Origin: Deltaproteobacteria bacterium | Lineage (GTDB): Bacteria > Desulfobacterota_C > Deferrisomatia > Deferrisomatales > JACRMM01 | NCBI GenBank assembly: GCA_016218905.1 | Contig: JACRCS010000371.1 | Coordinates: 1-5,197 of the forward strand | Direction: 5' to 3' | DNA: 5,197 bases | Part shown: positions 4,842-5,197 of the stretch, piece after piece | Numbering within the stretch: the first letter of the stretch is position 1 | Layout of the letters: every line of letters begins with the position of its first letter | The notes under the pieces: model-generated | Told to the model about the DNA's origin: nothing | What the model saw: only the letters and a program-made list of their open reading frames with translations | Databases searched by the model: none | Translations under genes and position numbers: made by a program

Positions 4842-5197
4842 TCAGGCCGCGGCCTGCTTTCGCCGGGCCTTTCGCCACCCCTCGTCGTAGAACCGCTGCT
4901 CTCGTTCGAGCGCCCACTTCTTCAGGGCCTCGAAGTGCGCCTTCTTGTCGGCGCCCAGGGCCTTCGCGATCTCCTCGCGTTCCTTGCTCCGGAGCATGTT
5001 GTCTTCGGGGCTGAAGCCCACCCAGGTCACATACTCCTCGTCGAAGGCCTTCTCGGCCGTCACGGCGTCCGGCGTCATGCTCATCCGCGCGGCGAACACC
5101 TTGAGCACGTCGACATCGAGCTCCAGCACCCACCCGTTGTCCTCCACGAGGGAGGCGCTGTCGGCCGACGCGGTCGCGCTGCACTGCGGACAGTACA
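4842..5197 (-). CDS. Small protein of unknown function with N-terminal CPQC motif, start just outside window
   Basis: The frame is open to the window edge. It reads Y-C-P-Q-C-S-A from 5195 and is preceded by the bases TG, so an ATG or GTG start with its first base just outside the window is likely, giving about 118 aa. A GTG at 5147 is possible but has no ribosome site and would discard the cysteine motif. The single CPxC resembles half a zinc ribbon; no second cysteine pair exists in the protein, so metal binding would need a dimer or other ligands. The middle is acidic with aromatic residues (EEYVTWVGFSPEDNML). The C-terminal third is a charged, probably helical segment ending in a basic tail (RKARRKQ). 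I do not recognise the family. It precedes the sirtuin remnant by 55 bases on the same strand and may share its transcript. GC-rich third positions support real coding. Confidence 0.7.
   Translation of the reverse strand, partial: YCPQCSATASADSASLVEDNGWVLELDVDVLKVFAARMSMTPDAVTAEKAFDEEYVTWVGFSPEDNMLRSKEREEIAKALGADKKAHFEALKKWALEREQRFYDEGWRKARRKQAAA

Noticed and set aside
2687..5014. A 775-codon open frame on the plus strand
   Set aside because: It is antisense to sdhA and runs on through the sirtuin remnant and into the CPQC gene. Its product is Arg/Pro/Gly-rich with no family motif, as expected opposite a high-GC gene; sdhA itself has all catalytic residues.

Overview
The window is strongly G+C-rich (about two thirds by eye), with G/C at most third codon positions. 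The exception is a lower-GC island around 1200-1450. The gene families and codon habit suggest a soil or groundwater bacterium of a high-GC lineage such as Rokubacteria/Methylomirabilota or a former deltaproteobacterial group. That placement is inference; no rRNA or other marker gene is present.

Layout. (1) 2-952, plus strand: the 3' part of a CCG-domain (heterodisulfide-reductase/GlpC-like) Fe-S oxidoreductase with an unusual methionine- and proline-rich tail of about 120 residues. (2) 953-1215: non-coding, with two hairpins that could end the convergent transcripts. (3) 1216-1452, minus: a 78-codon gene in the lower-GC island, with a perfect Shine-Dalgarno and a stop codon that seems to cut a conserved C-terminus. 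(4) 1654-4411, minus: an sdhA-sdhB pair (flavoprotein and iron-sulfur subunits of succinate dehydrogenase/fumarate reductase), followed by a weakly supported 108-aa hydrophobic ORF. (5) 4507-4786, minus: a collapsed sirtuin (Sir2/CobB) gene. Its NAD-binding start and its C-terminal end survive, but the catalytic core is missing and the frame is broken. (6) 4842-5197, minus: a small protein of unknown function with an N-terminal CPQC motif, whose first base probably lies just outside the window.

How the genes fit together. SdhA and SdhB carry the visible cofactor and catalytic residues and should form the soluble half of complex II, linking the TCA cycle to electron transport. No recognisable SdhC/SdhD cytochrome b anchor is present on either side, so the membrane partner must be encoded elsewhere or be of another kind. 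The CCG-domain protein is also an electron-transfer subunit, but it lies on the opposite strand and need not be a partner.

The observations most worth a second look are the sirtuin remnant in the sdhA leader, the Met/Pro-rich tail on the CCG protein, and the low-GC small gene with its probable recent nonsense change. I see no CRISPR array, insertion sequence, tRNA or rRNA, and nothing that amounts to a new multi-gene system.
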